Positions 8,765 through 19,697 of a DNA stretch of 45,789 nucleotides are shown here, one piece after another. The translations under genes were made by a program, and so were the position numbers. The first letter of the stretch is position 1, and the number at the start of each line of letters is the position of its first letter. The DNA lies in assembly GCF_005889715.1 (NCBI RefSeq), contig NZ_VCKW01000039.1, forward strand, positions 1 to 45,789. Reading direction: 5' to 3'. The notes under the pieces are model-generated. The model was not told the DNA's origin, ran no database searches, and saw nothing but the letters and a program-made list of their open reading frames with translations. This DNA comes from Actinomadura soli. Its GTDB lineage: Bacteria > Actinomycetota > Actinomycetes > Streptosporangiales > Streptosporangiaceae.

Positions 8765-8891
8765 GTGAATAAGCGGAGGCCATCGGCGGTCAACGCCATG
8801 AATCAGTTGCTGATCTGCGACGATATGTCCGGATACCGATTCACGACGCCGTCGCCGCGGCCCATGGCGGCGGCCGACTGAGGGGCGGAAG

Positions 8892-9917
8892 ATGGCGGCC
8901 GGAATGCCGGATCCGAAGGAGATCGAAGAGCTCCTCCTCGGGGGCGAGCTGCGGTACAACCGCGTCGACGCCGTGCGCCTGGCGGGGGTCTCCCGAGAGT
9001 TCTCCGGACGGGTGTGGCGCGCGTTCGGCTACCCGTCGATGCCGGACGAGACGGTCGCCTACACCGAGGGCGACATCGCCGCCCTGGACCGCATCCGCCG
9101 CCTGATGGACGACGGCGTCCTCGACGAGGAGGGCGTGATCCGGCTCGTCCGGGCGTTCGGGCAGACCATGACCCGCCTCGCGGAATGGCAGGTCAGCCTG
9201 CTGCACAGCATGCTGACGCAGGATCCGCACGACACGCCGTCCGCCGAGGCCGTCCAGACGATCGTGGACGTGGCGGAAAAGCACATCGGCGAGTTCGAGC
9301 CGCTGGTCGTGCACGCCTGGCGGCGGCAGCTCGCCGCGGCCGGGACGCGCGCCCTCGCCGCCGCGGCGACCCGGGACAACGGCGACCCGGCGGGCCGCAC
9401 CCCGGCCACCGTCGGGTTCGCGGACATGGTGTCGTTCACGCAGGTCAGCCGGGAGCTGGAGGAGATCGAGCTGGCCCGGATCGTGGAGTGGTTCGAGGAG
9501 ACCGCCGCCGACATCATCGCCTCCTGCGGCGGCCGCCTGGTGAAGACGCTCGGCGACGAGGTGCTGTTCAGCGCGGAGACGCCGGAGATCGGCGCGGAGA
9601 TCGCGCTGACGGTGGCGGCCGCGATCCAGGACGAGACCGAGGTCCCGGACGTGCGGGTCGGCGTCGCGCACGGGCCCGTCGTGCCGGTGATGGGCGATCT
9701 GTTCGGCACCACGGTGAACCTCGCGGCCCGGCTGACGTCCCTCGCCCGGCCCGGCTCCGTCGTGATCGACGGCGAGCTGGCCGCCCAGTTGGAGTCGAGC
9801 CGGGCGTACGAGGTGACGCGGCTGGTGCGCCGTCCGGTCCGGGGGCTCGGCATCATCCAGCCGTACGTGCTGCGCCGCACCCCCGGCACGCAGCCCCCGG
9901 CCCTGGACGCGCCATGA
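8892..9917 (+). CDS. Class III adenylate/guanylate cyclase
   Basis: Predicted soluble nucleotide cyclase of 341 residues. The N-terminal half (about 1-165) is an all-helical regulatory region; the C-terminal half is the cyclase homology domain. Metal-binding aspartates are visible in VGFADMVSFT (about residue 179) and LGDEVLFS, and the transition-state Asn/Arg in GTTVNLAARLTSLA. No membrane segment is present. The soluble helical N-terminus plus C-terminal catalytic domain resembles the acid-sensing mycobacterial Rv1264 layout, but the regulatory input here is unknown. Conserved position after birA supports a housekeeping cAMP role. It converges on bfr. Confidence 0.92.
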   Translation: MAAGMPDPKEIEELLLGGELRYNRVDAVRLAGVSREFSGRVWRAFGYPSMPDETVAYTEGDIAALDRIRRLMDDGVLDEEGVIRLVRAFGQTMTRLAEWQVSLLHSMLTQDPHDTPSAEAVQTIVDVAEKHIGEFEPLVVHAWRRQLAAAGTRALAAAATRDNGDPAGRTPATVGFADMVSFTQVSRELEEIELARIVEWFEETAADIIASCGGRLVKTLGDEVLFSAETPEIGAEIALTVAAAIQDETEVPDVRVGVAHGPVVPVMGDLFGTTVNLAARLTSLARPGSVVIDGELAAQLESSRAYEVTRLVRRPVRGLGIIQPYVLRRTPGTQPPALDAP

Positions 9918-9944
9918 CCGTGGCCGCCGGCCGGAGGGCCCTGC

Positions 9945-10442
9945 TCAGACGGGCTTGATCGAGTCTTCGCCGGGGGCGTCGGTGAGGCGCTGCAGGTAGT
10001 TCTGCTCGCCGAGCGCCTGGACGAGGCTCAGCTCGGTCTCCAGGTAGTCGATGTGCTCCTCCTCGTCCGCGAGGATGTCCTCGAAGATCCGGGCGGAGGT
10101 CACGTCCCCGCGCGAGCGCATCAGGTCGATGCCGGGCCGCAGCCGGGCCACGGCCTCCATCTCGACGGCGAGGTCCGCCTCAAGCTGCTCGACGATGTTC
10201 TGCCCGATCCGCAGGGTGCCGAGCTTCTGGTAGTTCGGCAGGCCCTCCAGGAACAGGATCCGGTCGGTCAGCCGCTCCGCGTGCTTCATCTCGTCGAAGG
10301 ACTCGTCGCGGGTGTGCTCGGCGATGCGGGTGAAGCCCCAGTTCGCCTGCATCTTGGAGTGCAGGAAGTACTGGTTGATCGCCGTCAGTTCCGCGGTGAG
10401 CTGGTCGTTCAGCAGCGCGATGATGTCCTTGTCGCCTTCCAT
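9945..10442 (-). CDS. bfr: Bacterioferritin
   Basis: Iron-storage ferritin of 165 residues that forms a 24-subunit haem-containing shell and oxidises Fe(II) for storage. With ATG 10440-10442 as start the key residues fall at the canonical Escherichia coli Bfr positions: ferroxidase ligands Glu18, Glu51 and His54 and haem-ligating Met52 (in FDEMKHAE), then the second half-site in EDILADEEEHIDYLE. An ATG nine bases upstream is also possible. It lies 100 bases downstream of bfd on the same strand, and the two products work together: Bfd reduces the Bfr haem to release stored iron. Confidence 0.96.
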   Translation of the reverse strand: MEGDKDIIALLNDQLTAELTAINQYFLHSKMQANWGFTRIAEHTRDESFDEMKHAERLTDRILFLEGLPNYQKLGTLRIGQNIVEQLEADLAVEMEAVARLRPGIDLMRSRGDVTSARIFEDILADEEEHIDYLETELSLVQALGEQNYLQRLTDAPGEDSIKPV

Positions 10443-10503
10443 GACCTCCATGCTTCCATGACGGGGGGTATGGGGACAGCACTAACCCCCGCAAGGCGCG
10501 TGT

Positions 10504-10520
10504 CCGCCCTTCGCGGGCGG
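10504..10520. terminator. Small GC hairpin between bfd and bfr
   Basis: CCGCCC / GGGCGG arms of 6 bp enclose TTCGC, starting 23 bases after the bfd stop in the transcribed (minus) direction. No T-run follows. It may weaken read-through from bfd to bfr or stabilise the bfd mRNA end. Confidence 0.3.
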
Positions 10521-10542
10521 GGCCGTGCGGGGCCCGGAAGGC

Positions 10543-10848
10543 TCAGGCTGCGGTCGGCGGAGCGGCGCCTCCTTCGACGGTCTCGACGGCCCCGGAGGGA
10601 CCGGCGACGATCTGCTCGGGAGCCTGCTCGGGGACGGCCGACAGCCCGGCCGGTCCGCCGGTCAGGGCGTCGGCGAGCTCACTGGCGGTGCGGTACTGGC
10701 TGACCATGGTGTGGATGCGCTTGGTGCACGTCCCGCAGGCAGGTTTGAAGCCGCAGGCGGCCTTGACCTCCTTGGCCGTCCGGCAACCGCGTGCCATGCA
10801 GCCGTGAACGTCGTCCTCCGTGACGGCGTTGCAGATGCAGACGTACAT
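10543..10848 (-). CDS. bfd: Bacterioferritin-associated ferredoxin ([2Fe-2S])
   Basis: Small electron-transfer protein that docks on bacterioferritin and reduces the stored iron core for mobilisation. The [2Fe-2S] ligands are exactly at Cys4, Cys6 (MYVCICN) and Cys38, Cys41 (ACGTC), matching Bfd. The core domain ends near residue 65; an Ala/Pro/Gly/Glu-rich tail of about 35 residues follows, longer than in the typical 65-75-residue Bfd. An iron box lies 72 bases upstream of the ATG, so expression should rise under iron starvation through an IdeR/DmdR-type repressor. Confidence 0.94.
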   Translation of the reverse strand: MYVCICNAVTEDDVHGCMARGCRTAKEVKAACGFKPACGTCTKRIHTMVSQYRTASELADALTGGPAGLSAVPEQAPEQIVAGPSGAVETVEGGAAPPTAA

Positions 10849-10920
10849 TCGGTCGACGGACCTTCCGTGCGGTTCGCGTGTCCTCCACAGCCTGACCAGG
10901 AGAGCTTAGGGCACCCTCAT

Positions 10921-10939
10921 TAAGGTTAGGCTCCCCTAA
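10921..10939. promoter_or_regulatory. Iron box (IdeR/DmdR operator)
   Basis: TAAGGTTAGGCTCCCCTAA matches the actinobacterial iron-box consensus TTAGGTTAGGCTAACCTAA at 16 of 19 positions. It lies 72 bases upstream of bfd on the minus side and 144 bases from glgX on the plus side. Half-site-like TTAGGG (10906) and CTCCCCTAAT (10971-10980) flank it, so cooperative binding of more than one repressor dimer is possible. Confidence 0.75.
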
Positions 10940-11083
10940 AGTAACTCAGGTTCGTTCGTTCTGGCCAGAGCTCCCCTAATCGGTGTGATCCACCCCTCAC
11001 GGGGAAGGGCTTCCCACGCGCGCGCGGCGGTGCGGGCGCGCGTCGCGCGAGACTCGCGGGCCGCGGGACGGGAGGGCGGGACA

Positions 11084-13258
<2,175 letters not shown>

Positions 13259-13261
13259 GCC

Positions 13262-15652
13262 ATGCACGTGAAGGTCCTGCCCATGCACGTCGACGCCATG
13301 TACGCCGAACCCGCTCCCGAGGAACCGCTCCCCGGCGACGAACCCCCCGATGAGGAGACCGTGTCCGAGGACCACCTGGCCGAAGAGAACCTGACCGAAG
13401 ACAACAGGGCCGACCCGGCGGAGGACGAGACCGCCGCGCCGCCGTCCGGGACGTACCGGCTCCAGCTCCGCGGGACGGCGGAAAGGCGCTTCGGATTCGC
13501 CGAGGCGGCGGCGCTGGCCCCCTACCTGGCGTCCCTGGGCGTGTCGCACGTGCACCTGTCGCCGATCCTGCAGGCCGCGCCCGGGTCCGCGCACGGCTAC
13601 GACGTGATCGACCATTCCCGGCTGGCGGACGAGCTGGGCGGGTCCGAGGCGTTCGGCGCCATGGCGGCCCGGTTCCGCGCGCACGGGCTGAAGGTGCTGG
13701 TGGACGTCGTCCCGAACCACATGGCGGTCCCGGTGCCGCACGAGCTGAACCTGCCGCTCGCCGCCGTCCTCGCGGACGGGCCGGACGGGGCCGGGTCGCC
13801 GTTCGCGAAGTGGTTCGACGTCGACTGGGAGGCGGGCGGCGGCCGGCTCGTCCTCCGCGACGAGGGCGAACCCAACTACCGGCGGTTCTTCGACATCGAC
13901 GGCCTCATCGGGCTCCGCCAGGAGGACCCGGAGGTGTTCGAGCGGACGCACGCGCTGCTGCTGAGCCTGGTCGAGGAGGGCCTGGTGGACGGCCTGCGCG
14001 TCGACCACCCGGACGGGCTCGCCGACCCGCGCGGGTACCTGCGGCGGCTGGCGGACGCGGCCCCGGACGCCTGGGTGCTGGTCGAGAAGATCACCGAGGG
14101 GGAGGAGCGGCTGCCGCCGGACTGGCCGTGCGCGGGCACCACCGGCTACGACTCGCTCGGCATGATCGGCGGCCTGTTCGTCGACCCGGCGGGAGAGAAG
14201 CCGCTCACCGAGTACTACGTGGCGCTGACGGGCGGCCCGCGCGACTTCGACGAGGTCGAGCGCGACTCCCGCCACCATGCCGCGTCGCACGGCCTCAGAC
14301 CGGAGATCGACCGGCTTCTGCGCGTCCTGCGGCGGGTCGTGGGCGAGCAGAGGCCCGGTTTGGAGCGGGCACTGGTCGAGCTGCTCGTCGCCATGCCCGT
14401 CTACCGCGCGTACGTCGTCCCTGGGGAGGACGCGCCGCAGCAGGCCGTGAACGTCCTGGACGAGGCCGCTCGCCGTGCACGCGCGCATCTGCCAGAGGAA
14501 CTGCACGCGGACCTTGAGACGGTCGTGGACCTGGCCCTCGGACGCGGCGAACGCACCGACGCCGAGTTCATCGTCCGGTTCCAGCAGACGTCGGCCCCGC
14601 TCGCGGCCAAAGGCGTTGAGGACACGGCGTTCTACCGGTGGAACCGCATGGCCGCGCTGAACGAGGTCGGCGGCGACCCGGGACGGTTCTCCGTCAGCGC
14701 CGAAGAGTTCCATTCGCATTGCAGGAGGCTGGCGCGCGACTGGCCGTCCACGATGACGACGCTGTCCACGCACGACACGAAGCGGGAGGAGGACGTACGG
14801 GCCTGGCTGTCCGTGCTGTCGGAGCTGCCGGGCGAGTGGGCGGAGGAAGTGGAGCGCTGGCGAAACTGGGGTTCCGCCCCATCCCCGCTGGAACCGGACC
14901 TTGAATACCTGCTCTGGCAGACGCTCGTCGGCGCATGGCCCCTCACCTCCGGACGGCTGGAAGAGTTCCTCGTCAAGGCGATGCGCGAGGCCAAGACCCG
15001 CACGTCCTGGCTCGACCGAGATCCCGCCTACGAGGAGGCGGTCCTGGAGTACGCGCGGGGCGTCCTGGCCGATCCCGACCTGGTCACCGACATGACCTCG
15101 TTCGTCAGCAGGCTCGCTCCCTATGCGCGCGTGAACACGCTCGGGCAGAAGCTCGTCCAGCTTGCGATGCCGGGCGTCCCGGACGTGTACCAGGGCTGCG
15201 AGCTGACGGGGCTGTCGCTGGTCGACCCCGACAACCGGCGGCCGGTCGACTACGGGCGGCGCCGCGAGCACCTCTTCCGCCTCGACACGGGCCGGCAGCC
15301 GAAGGAGGTGGACGACGAGAAGCTGCTCGTGACGTCGCGGGCGCTGCGGCTGCGCCGGTCGCACCCCGAATGGTTCGGCCCGGGCGCCGGGCACGAGCCG
15401 ATCGCGTCCCGCGGTCCCGCCGCCGAGCACGTCATCGGGTTCGCCCGCGGCGACGCCGTCGCGCTCGCCACCCGCCTGCCCGTCGGCCTGGAGCGGCGCG
15501 GCGGCTGGGGCCGGACGCGGGTGGACGTCCGCCGCCAGGGCTGGCGGGACGTCCTCACGGGCTGCACGCACATGGGCCCGTTCCTGGACGCCGCCCGGAT
15601 CTTCGAGCACCTGCCCGTGGCGCTGCTCGTCCCCAGGGAGATGAACCGGTGA
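13262..15652 (+). CDS. treY: Maltooligosyl trehalose synthase
   Basis: GH13 enzyme that isomerises the reducing-end alpha-1,4 bond of a maltodextrin to the alpha,alpha-1,1 bond, giving maltooligosyltrehalose. The protein is 796 residues. Catalytic residues are seen as Asp248 (DGLRVDHPDGL), Glu275 (VLVEKI) and Asp505 (STHDTKREEDVRA), and the family hallmark TYRLQL opens the barrel at about residue 63. Before it is an unusual acidic, Pro-rich extension (about residues 10-60, many Asp/Glu); a later in-frame start near the TYRLQL motif cannot be excluded, but no good ribosome-binding site was noticed there. GTGA overlap with treZ (15649-15652) indicates coupled translation. Confidence 0.94.
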   Translation: MHVKVLPMHVDAMYAEPAPEEPLPGDEPPDEETVSEDHLAEENLTEDNRADPAEDETAAPPSGTYRLQLRGTAERRFGFAEAAALAPYLASLGVSHVHLSPILQAAPGSAHGYDVIDHSRLADELGGSEAFGAMAARFRAHGLKVLVDVVPNHMAVPVPHELNLPLAAVLADGPDGAGSPFAKWFDVDWEAGGGRLVLRDEGEPNYRRFFDIDGLIGLRQEDPEVFERTHALLLSLVEEGLVDGLRVDHPDGLADPRGYLRRLADAAPDAWVLVEKITEGEERLPPDWPCAGTTGYDSLGMIGGLFVDPAGEKPLTEYYVALTGGPRDFDEVERDSRHHAASHGLRPEIDRLLRVLRRVVGEQRPGLERALVELLVAMPVYRAYVVPGEDAPQQAVNVLDEAARRARAHLPEELHADLETVVDLALGRGERTDAEFIVRFQQTSAPLAAKGVEDTAFYRWNRMAALNEVGGDPGRFSVSAEEFHSHCRRLARDWPSTMTTLSTHDTKREEDVRAWLSVLSELPGEWAEEVERWRNWGSAPSPLEPDLEYLLWQTLVGAWPLTSGRLEEFLVKAMREAKTRTSWLDRDPAYEEAVLEYARGVLADPDLVTDMTSFVSRLAPYARVNTLGQKLVQLAMPGVPDVYQGCELTGLSLVDPDNRRPVDYGRRREHLFRLDTGRQPKEVDDEKLLVTSRALRLRRSHPEWFGPGAGHEPIASRGPAAEHVIGFARGDAVALATRLPVGLERRGGWGRTRVDVRRQGWRDVLTGCTHMGPFLDAARIFEHLPVALLVPREMNR

Positions 15653-17451
15653 GCACCCGGTTCGAGGTGTGGGCGCCCCGCACCGACCGCGTGGACGTCG
15701 TCACCGGGGTCGTGACCGGCGGGGCTGTGCGCAGCCCCATGACCGCAGTGGATTCCGGCTGGTGGCGCACCGAGATCCCAGACGCCGCCCACGGAACGGA
15801 TTACGGCTTCGTCCTGGACGGCGGCGACGAACTGCTCCCCGACCCGCGTTCGCCATGGCAGCCGGGCGGCGTCCATGGGCCGAGCCGCGTCTACGACCAC
15901 GACCGGTTCGCCTGGACGGACCAGCACTGGCATGGACGGCCGCTCCCCGGAAGCGTCCTCTACGAAATGCACGTGGGCACGTTCACGCCGGAAGGGACGT
16001 TCGACGCGGCGGCCGAGCAACTCGACCATCTCGTCGCCCTGGGCATAGACGCCGTGGAACTTCTGCCCGTCGCCGCATTTCCCGGCCGCCACGGATGGGG
16101 TTACGACGGCGTTCACCTGTGGGCGCCGCACGAGCCGTATGGCGGTCCCGACGGATTGAAGCGTTTTGTGGACGCCGCCCATGCGCGCGGCCTCGCCGTC
16201 GTCCTGGACGTCGTCTACAACCACCTGGGCCCGGACGGTAACCGACTAGCCGCCTACGGCCCGTATTTCACGGACGTCCATCCCACGCCCTGGGGCGACG
16301 CGGTGAATTTCGACCAGGAGGGCTCGGAGGAAGTCCGCGCCTTCGTCGTGCAGAACGCGCTGATGTGGCTGCGCGACTACCACTTCGACGGGCTCCGCCT
16401 GGACGCCGTCCATGCCATCACCGACCACAGCGCCGTCCACATTCTGGAGGACCTGTCGTGCGCTGTGGCCTGCTTGTCGGCGCACCTTGGACGTGAACTG
16501 TTCCTCATCGCCGAATCCGACCTGAACGACCCGCGCCTGGTGACGTCCTGGGAAGCGGGCGGGTACGGGCTGGACGCCCAGTGGAGCGACGATTTCCATC
16601 ATGCGCTGCACGCCGCGCTGACCGGCGAGCGGCAGGGCTACTACTGCGACTTCGGGCCCCTTGAGACGCTCAAGAAAGCGCTGACGAACGTCTTCGTCCA
16701 CGACGGGAACTGGTCGACGTACCGGGGGCGGCGCCATGGGCGTCCGGTCGACGTCCAGAAGACGCCCGCGCACCGGTTCCTCGGGTTCCTGCAGAACCAC
16801 GACCAGGTGGGGAATCGCGCGGCGGGCGACCGGATCGGAGCCGTCCTGGCGTCCTCCGGGATATCCCCGTCCATGCTCAAGGCGGGCGCGGCGCTCGTGC
16901 TGCTCGCGCCGTTCACGCCGATGCTGTTCATGGGCGAGGAATGGGGCGCGTCCACCCCGTGGTGCTATTTCACCGACCACCAGGACCCGGAACTCGCGCG
17001 CGCCGTCAGCGAGGGACGCCGCCGGGAATTCGCCCGGCACGGCTGGACCCACGCGGTGCCCGATCCACAGGCTGTGGAAACTTTCCGGCGCTCCGTCCTC
17101 GACTGGACCGAACCCGACCGCCCGCACCACCGCGACCTGCTCGAATGGCACCGGTCGCTGCTCGCGCTGCGCCGCTCGTGGCCCGAGCTGAACGACCCGC
17201 GCCTGACCGAGACGACCGTCGAGGTGGACGACGACACCGCCCGCTGGCTGATGATGCGGCGCGGCCGGGTGTGCGTCGCGGCGAACCTCGGCGGGCAGCC
17301 CGTCGTGCTGCCCGCGGCCGCCCCCGGAGCGCCCCGGCCCCGCCTCCTGCTCGCCTCAGACCCGGCTATTCGCCTCGACGCCGACAAATTCGGCGATTCC
17401 GAAACGGCATTCGTCGAACTGCCCGGCGCGTCGGCCGCCGTCCTGGCCTGA
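15649..17451 (+). CDS. treZ: Malto-oligosyltrehalose trehalohydrolase
   Basis: Releases free trehalose from maltooligosyltrehalose, the last step of the TreY/TreZ pathway. It is 600 residues from GTG 15649. An N-terminal carbohydrate-binding-like domain (FEVWAPRTDRV) precedes the GH13 barrel with Asp252 (DGLRLDAVHAI), Glu289 (LIAESDLND) and Asp385 (QNHDQVGNR), numbering almost identical to the characterised Sulfolobus enzyme (D252, E283, D377). FMGEEWG is also conserved. The first two-thirds of the gene uses more A/T-ending codons than the flanking genes, which may reflect separate ancestry or weaker selection. The operon glgX-treY-treZ ends here. Confidence 0.95.
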   Translation: MSTRFEVWAPRTDRVDVVTGVVTGGAVRSPMTAVDSGWWRTEIPDAAHGTDYGFVLDGGDELLPDPRSPWQPGGVHGPSRVYDHDRFAWTDQHWHGRPLPGSVLYEMHVGTFTPEGTFDAAAEQLDHLVALGIDAVELLPVAAFPGRHGWGYDGVHLWAPHEPYGGPDGLKRFVDAAHARGLAVVLDVVYNHLGPDGNRLAAYGPYFTDVHPTPWGDAVNFDQEGSEEVRAFVVQNALMWLRDYHFDGLRLDAVHAITDHSAVHILEDLSCAVACLSAHLGRELFLIAESDLNDPRLVTSWEAGGYGLDAQWSDDFHHALHAALTGERQGYYCDFGPLETLKKALTNVFVHDGNWSTYRGRRHGRPVDVQKTPAHRFLGFLQNHDQVGNRAAGDRIGAVLASSGISPSMLKAGAALVLLAPFTPMLFMGEEWGASTPWCYFTDHQDPELARAVSEGRRREFARHGWTHAVPDPQAVETFRRSVLDWTEPDRPHHRDLLEWHRSLLALRRSWPELNDPRLTETTVEVDDDTARWLMMRRGRVCVAANLGGQPVVLPAAAPGAPRPRLLLASDPAIRLDADKFGDSETAFVELPGASAAVLA

Positions 17452-17600
17452 TGCCGCGCCACGCCCGGGTGGTCGAATGCCGGGTGCATCCAGATTCCAC
17501 CGGATATGCGGTGTTCGAGGATGTACTATGAGTGGCAAACCGCAGGTCAAGAGCGCGGCGGCAGCGGGGCAATGTTCAAGAATGGTCATACGATCGGTTC

Positions 17601-18272
17601 ATGACCTCAGTACTGCTCGCCGAGGACGACACGTCCATCTCCGAGCCTCTCGCCCGTGCGCTGCGTCGCGAGGGGTACACCGTCGAAGTCAGCCCGGACG
17701 GCCCGCAGGCGCTGGAGCGGGCGCTCGGCGGTGGTGTGGACCTGATCGTCCTTGATCTCGGCCTACCCGAGCTGGACGGCCTTGAGGTGGCCCGCAGGGT
17801 ACGGGCCGAAGGACATGGCGTGCCCATCCTGATCCTGACCGCCCGTGCCGACGAGGTCGACACCGTCGTCGGACTGGACGCGGGCGCCGACGACTACGTG
17901 ACCAAGCCGTTCCGGCTGGCCGAACTGCTCGCACGGGTGCGGGCACTGCTGCGCCGGGGCAGCACCGAGACTCCGATCGTCCAGGGGGTGCGGATCGACG
18001 CCGAGTCGCGCCGCGCCTGGATGGGCGACCAGGAGCTGCAGCTCACCACGAAGGAGTTCGACCTGCTGCGCGTCCTCGTCCGCGACGCGGGCAAGGTCGT
18101 GACCCGCGAACAGATCATGCGCGAAGTGTGGGACACCAACTGGTGGGGTTCCACGAAGACGCTCGACATGCACATTTCCTGGCTGCGCCGCAAGCTCGGC
18201 GACGACGCCGGCAGCCCCCGCTACATCACGACGGTGCGGGGCGTCGGCTTCCGGTTCGAGCGCGGCGACTAG
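17601..18272 (+). CDS. Two-component response regulator, OmpR/PhoB family
   Basis: A 223-residue DNA-binding regulator. The receiver domain has the acidic pocket LAEDD (residues 6-10), phospho-acceptor Asp52 (LIVLDLGLP), and conserved Lys in VTKPFRLAELLARV; the C-terminal winged helix shows ELQLTTKEFDLL, VVTREQIM and SWLRRKLGDD with TVRGVGFRFE at the end. The start ATG 17601 has no Shine-Dalgarno sequence, and TACGAT (17588-17593) lies only 7 bases before it, so the transcript may be leaderless. The cognate kinase gene follows after a strong hairpin. Targets are unknown. Confidence 0.95.
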   Translation: MTSVLLAEDDTSISEPLARALRREGYTVEVSPDGPQALERALGGGVDLIVLDLGLPELDGLEVARRVRAEGHGVPILILTARADEVDTVVGLDAGADDYVTKPFRLAELLARVRALLRRGSTETPIVQGVRIDAESRRAWMGDQELQLTTKEFDLLRVLVRDAGKVVTREQIMREVWDTNWWGSTKTLDMHISWLRRKLGDDAGSPRYITTVRGVGFRFERGD

Positions 18273-18299
18273 CACCGGCCGCCGCGGTCGTGCGGGACG

Positions 18300-18326
18300 C
18301 CGGGGGCCTTCCCGAGAGGCCCCCGG
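18300..18326. terminator. Hairpin between response regulator and kinase genes
   Basis: A perfect 10-bp stem (CCGGGGGCCT / AGGCCCCCGG) with a 7-base loop lies 28 bases after the regulator stop and 48 bases before the kinase start. No T-run follows. It is likely to cause partial termination or protect the upstream mRNA, lowering kinase relative to regulator. Confidence 0.55.
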
Positions 18327-18373
18327 AATGACGTGCCGCACGCTCCGCGGCCCCACCCTCGAAGGAGCCCCTG

Positions 18374-19645
18374 ATGAGGCGCCGACTCCTCCTGTCGACG
18401 CTCGCGGTGGCGGTGGTCGCGATCCTGTCGCTCGGCATACCCCTCGCCTACGCCGCCCACAAGCTCGTCTACGAGGAGGCCGGCCGGTCGCTGTACCGCG
18501 AGGCGTCCTCCATCGCCGGCGGCGTCGGCTTCAGCCTGGAGACGCGCCGTCCCGTCACCGGCGAGATGATCGCGCGGGAGTACCCGGGCCGGCACATCTC
18601 GATCACCCTGCCGGACGGCCGGACGCTCACCGCGGGACCACCGCGGCGCGGGCCCGTCCTCACCGCCACGCAGACGGAAGGCGCGGTGCGCGTCCGGGTG
18701 TCGCGGCCGGAGGCGGAGATCCGCGCCGACGCGCTGCGGCTGATGCTGCTCATCGGCAGCCTCGCGCTGCTCGGCGTCGCCGTCACCGTCGGCCTGGCGA
18801 TGGTCCAGGCCCGCAAGCTGACGCTGCCGCTGATCGACCTCGCCGAGACCGCCGACCGGCTCGGCACCGGCAACGCCCGGCCGCGCCGGCGCCGCTACGG
18901 CGTCCCGGAGGTCGACCGGGTCGCGGAGGTGTTAGACCGCAGCGCGGTCCGCATCGCCGATCTGGTCGCGTCCAGCCGCGAGTTCGCGTCCGACGCCAGC
19001 CACCAGCTCCGCACGCCGCTGACCGCGCTGTCCATGCGGCTGGAGGAGATGATCGAGGCCGCCGACTATCCCGACGTCGTCCGGGAGGAGGGCGCCGCCG
19101 CCGTCACGCAGGCCGAACGGCTCGTCGCGGTCGTCGAGCAGCTGCTCGCCCGCGCCCGGCACGACCGCACCGGCGGCGCGGTCGCCTCGCCCATCGACGA
19201 GATCATCGCGCAGCAGGTCGAGGAGTGGCGGCCCATCTTCCGGCGGGACGGACGCGACGTGCGGATCGTCGGCGAGCAGGGCCTCGTCGGGATGACCAAC
19301 CCCGAGGGCCTCTCCCAGATCGTCGCCACGCTCCTGGACAACTCGCTGATGCACGGCGCCGGGACCGTGACCATCCACACCAAGCCGGGCGCGAGCGGGG
19401 TGGTCGTCGAGGTCGGTGACGAGGGCGCCGGCATCCCGCCCGAGCTGGAGCCCCGGATCTTCGAACGGAGCGTCAGCGGCGGCCGCGGCACCGGGCTCGG
19501 GCTCTACCTGGCCCGTTCCCTCGCGATCGTGGACGGCGGGCGGCTCGAACTGATCCAGTCGCGTCCCGCCGTGTTCGGCGTGTTCCTCCGCCAGGCCGCG
19601 GAGGCCCGGCTGGCCGCCGAGCGGGTGGTGATGGGCCCGGCGTGA
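18374..19645 (+). CDS. Sensor histidine kinase
   Basis: Membrane kinase of 423 residues for the adjacent regulator. TM1 is at about residues 5-28, a short extracytoplasmic sensor of about 90 residues follows, and TM2 is at about 117-140. Then come a HAMP-like linker, the H-box DASHQLRTPLTAL with His210, the N-box LLDNSLMHG, and the G boxes DEGAGIP and GTGLGLYLAR. RBS GAAGGAG precedes ATG 18374. Residue 187 is a leucine encoded by TTA (18932-18934), the only in-frame TTA I noticed in the window; in streptomycetes such codons place a gene under the bldA leucyl-tRNA. The stimulus is unknown. Confidence 0.94.
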   Translation: MRRRLLLSTLAVAVVAILSLGIPLAYAAHKLVYEEAGRSLYREASSIAGGVGFSLETRRPVTGEMIAREYPGRHISITLPDGRTLTAGPPRRGPVLTATQTEGAVRVRVSRPEAEIRADALRLMLLIGSLALLGVAVTVGLAMVQARKLTLPLIDLAETADRLGTGNARPRRRRYGVPEVDRVAEVLDRSAVRIADLVASSREFASDASHQLRTPLTALSMRLEEMIEAADYPDVVREEGAAAVTQAERLVAVVEQLLARARHDRTGGAVASPIDEIIAQQVEEWRPIFRRDGRDVRIVGEQGLVGMTNPEGLSQIVATLLDNSLMHGAGTVTIHTKPGASGVVVEVGDEGAGIPPELEPRIFERSVSGGRGTGLGLYLARSLAIVDGGRLELIQSRPAVFGVFLRQAAEARLAAERVVMGPA

Positions 19646-19697
19646 ACGGCGGGCCCGCCGATCATCGCGGGGCCGCTCAGACCATCGCGGGGGCCGC

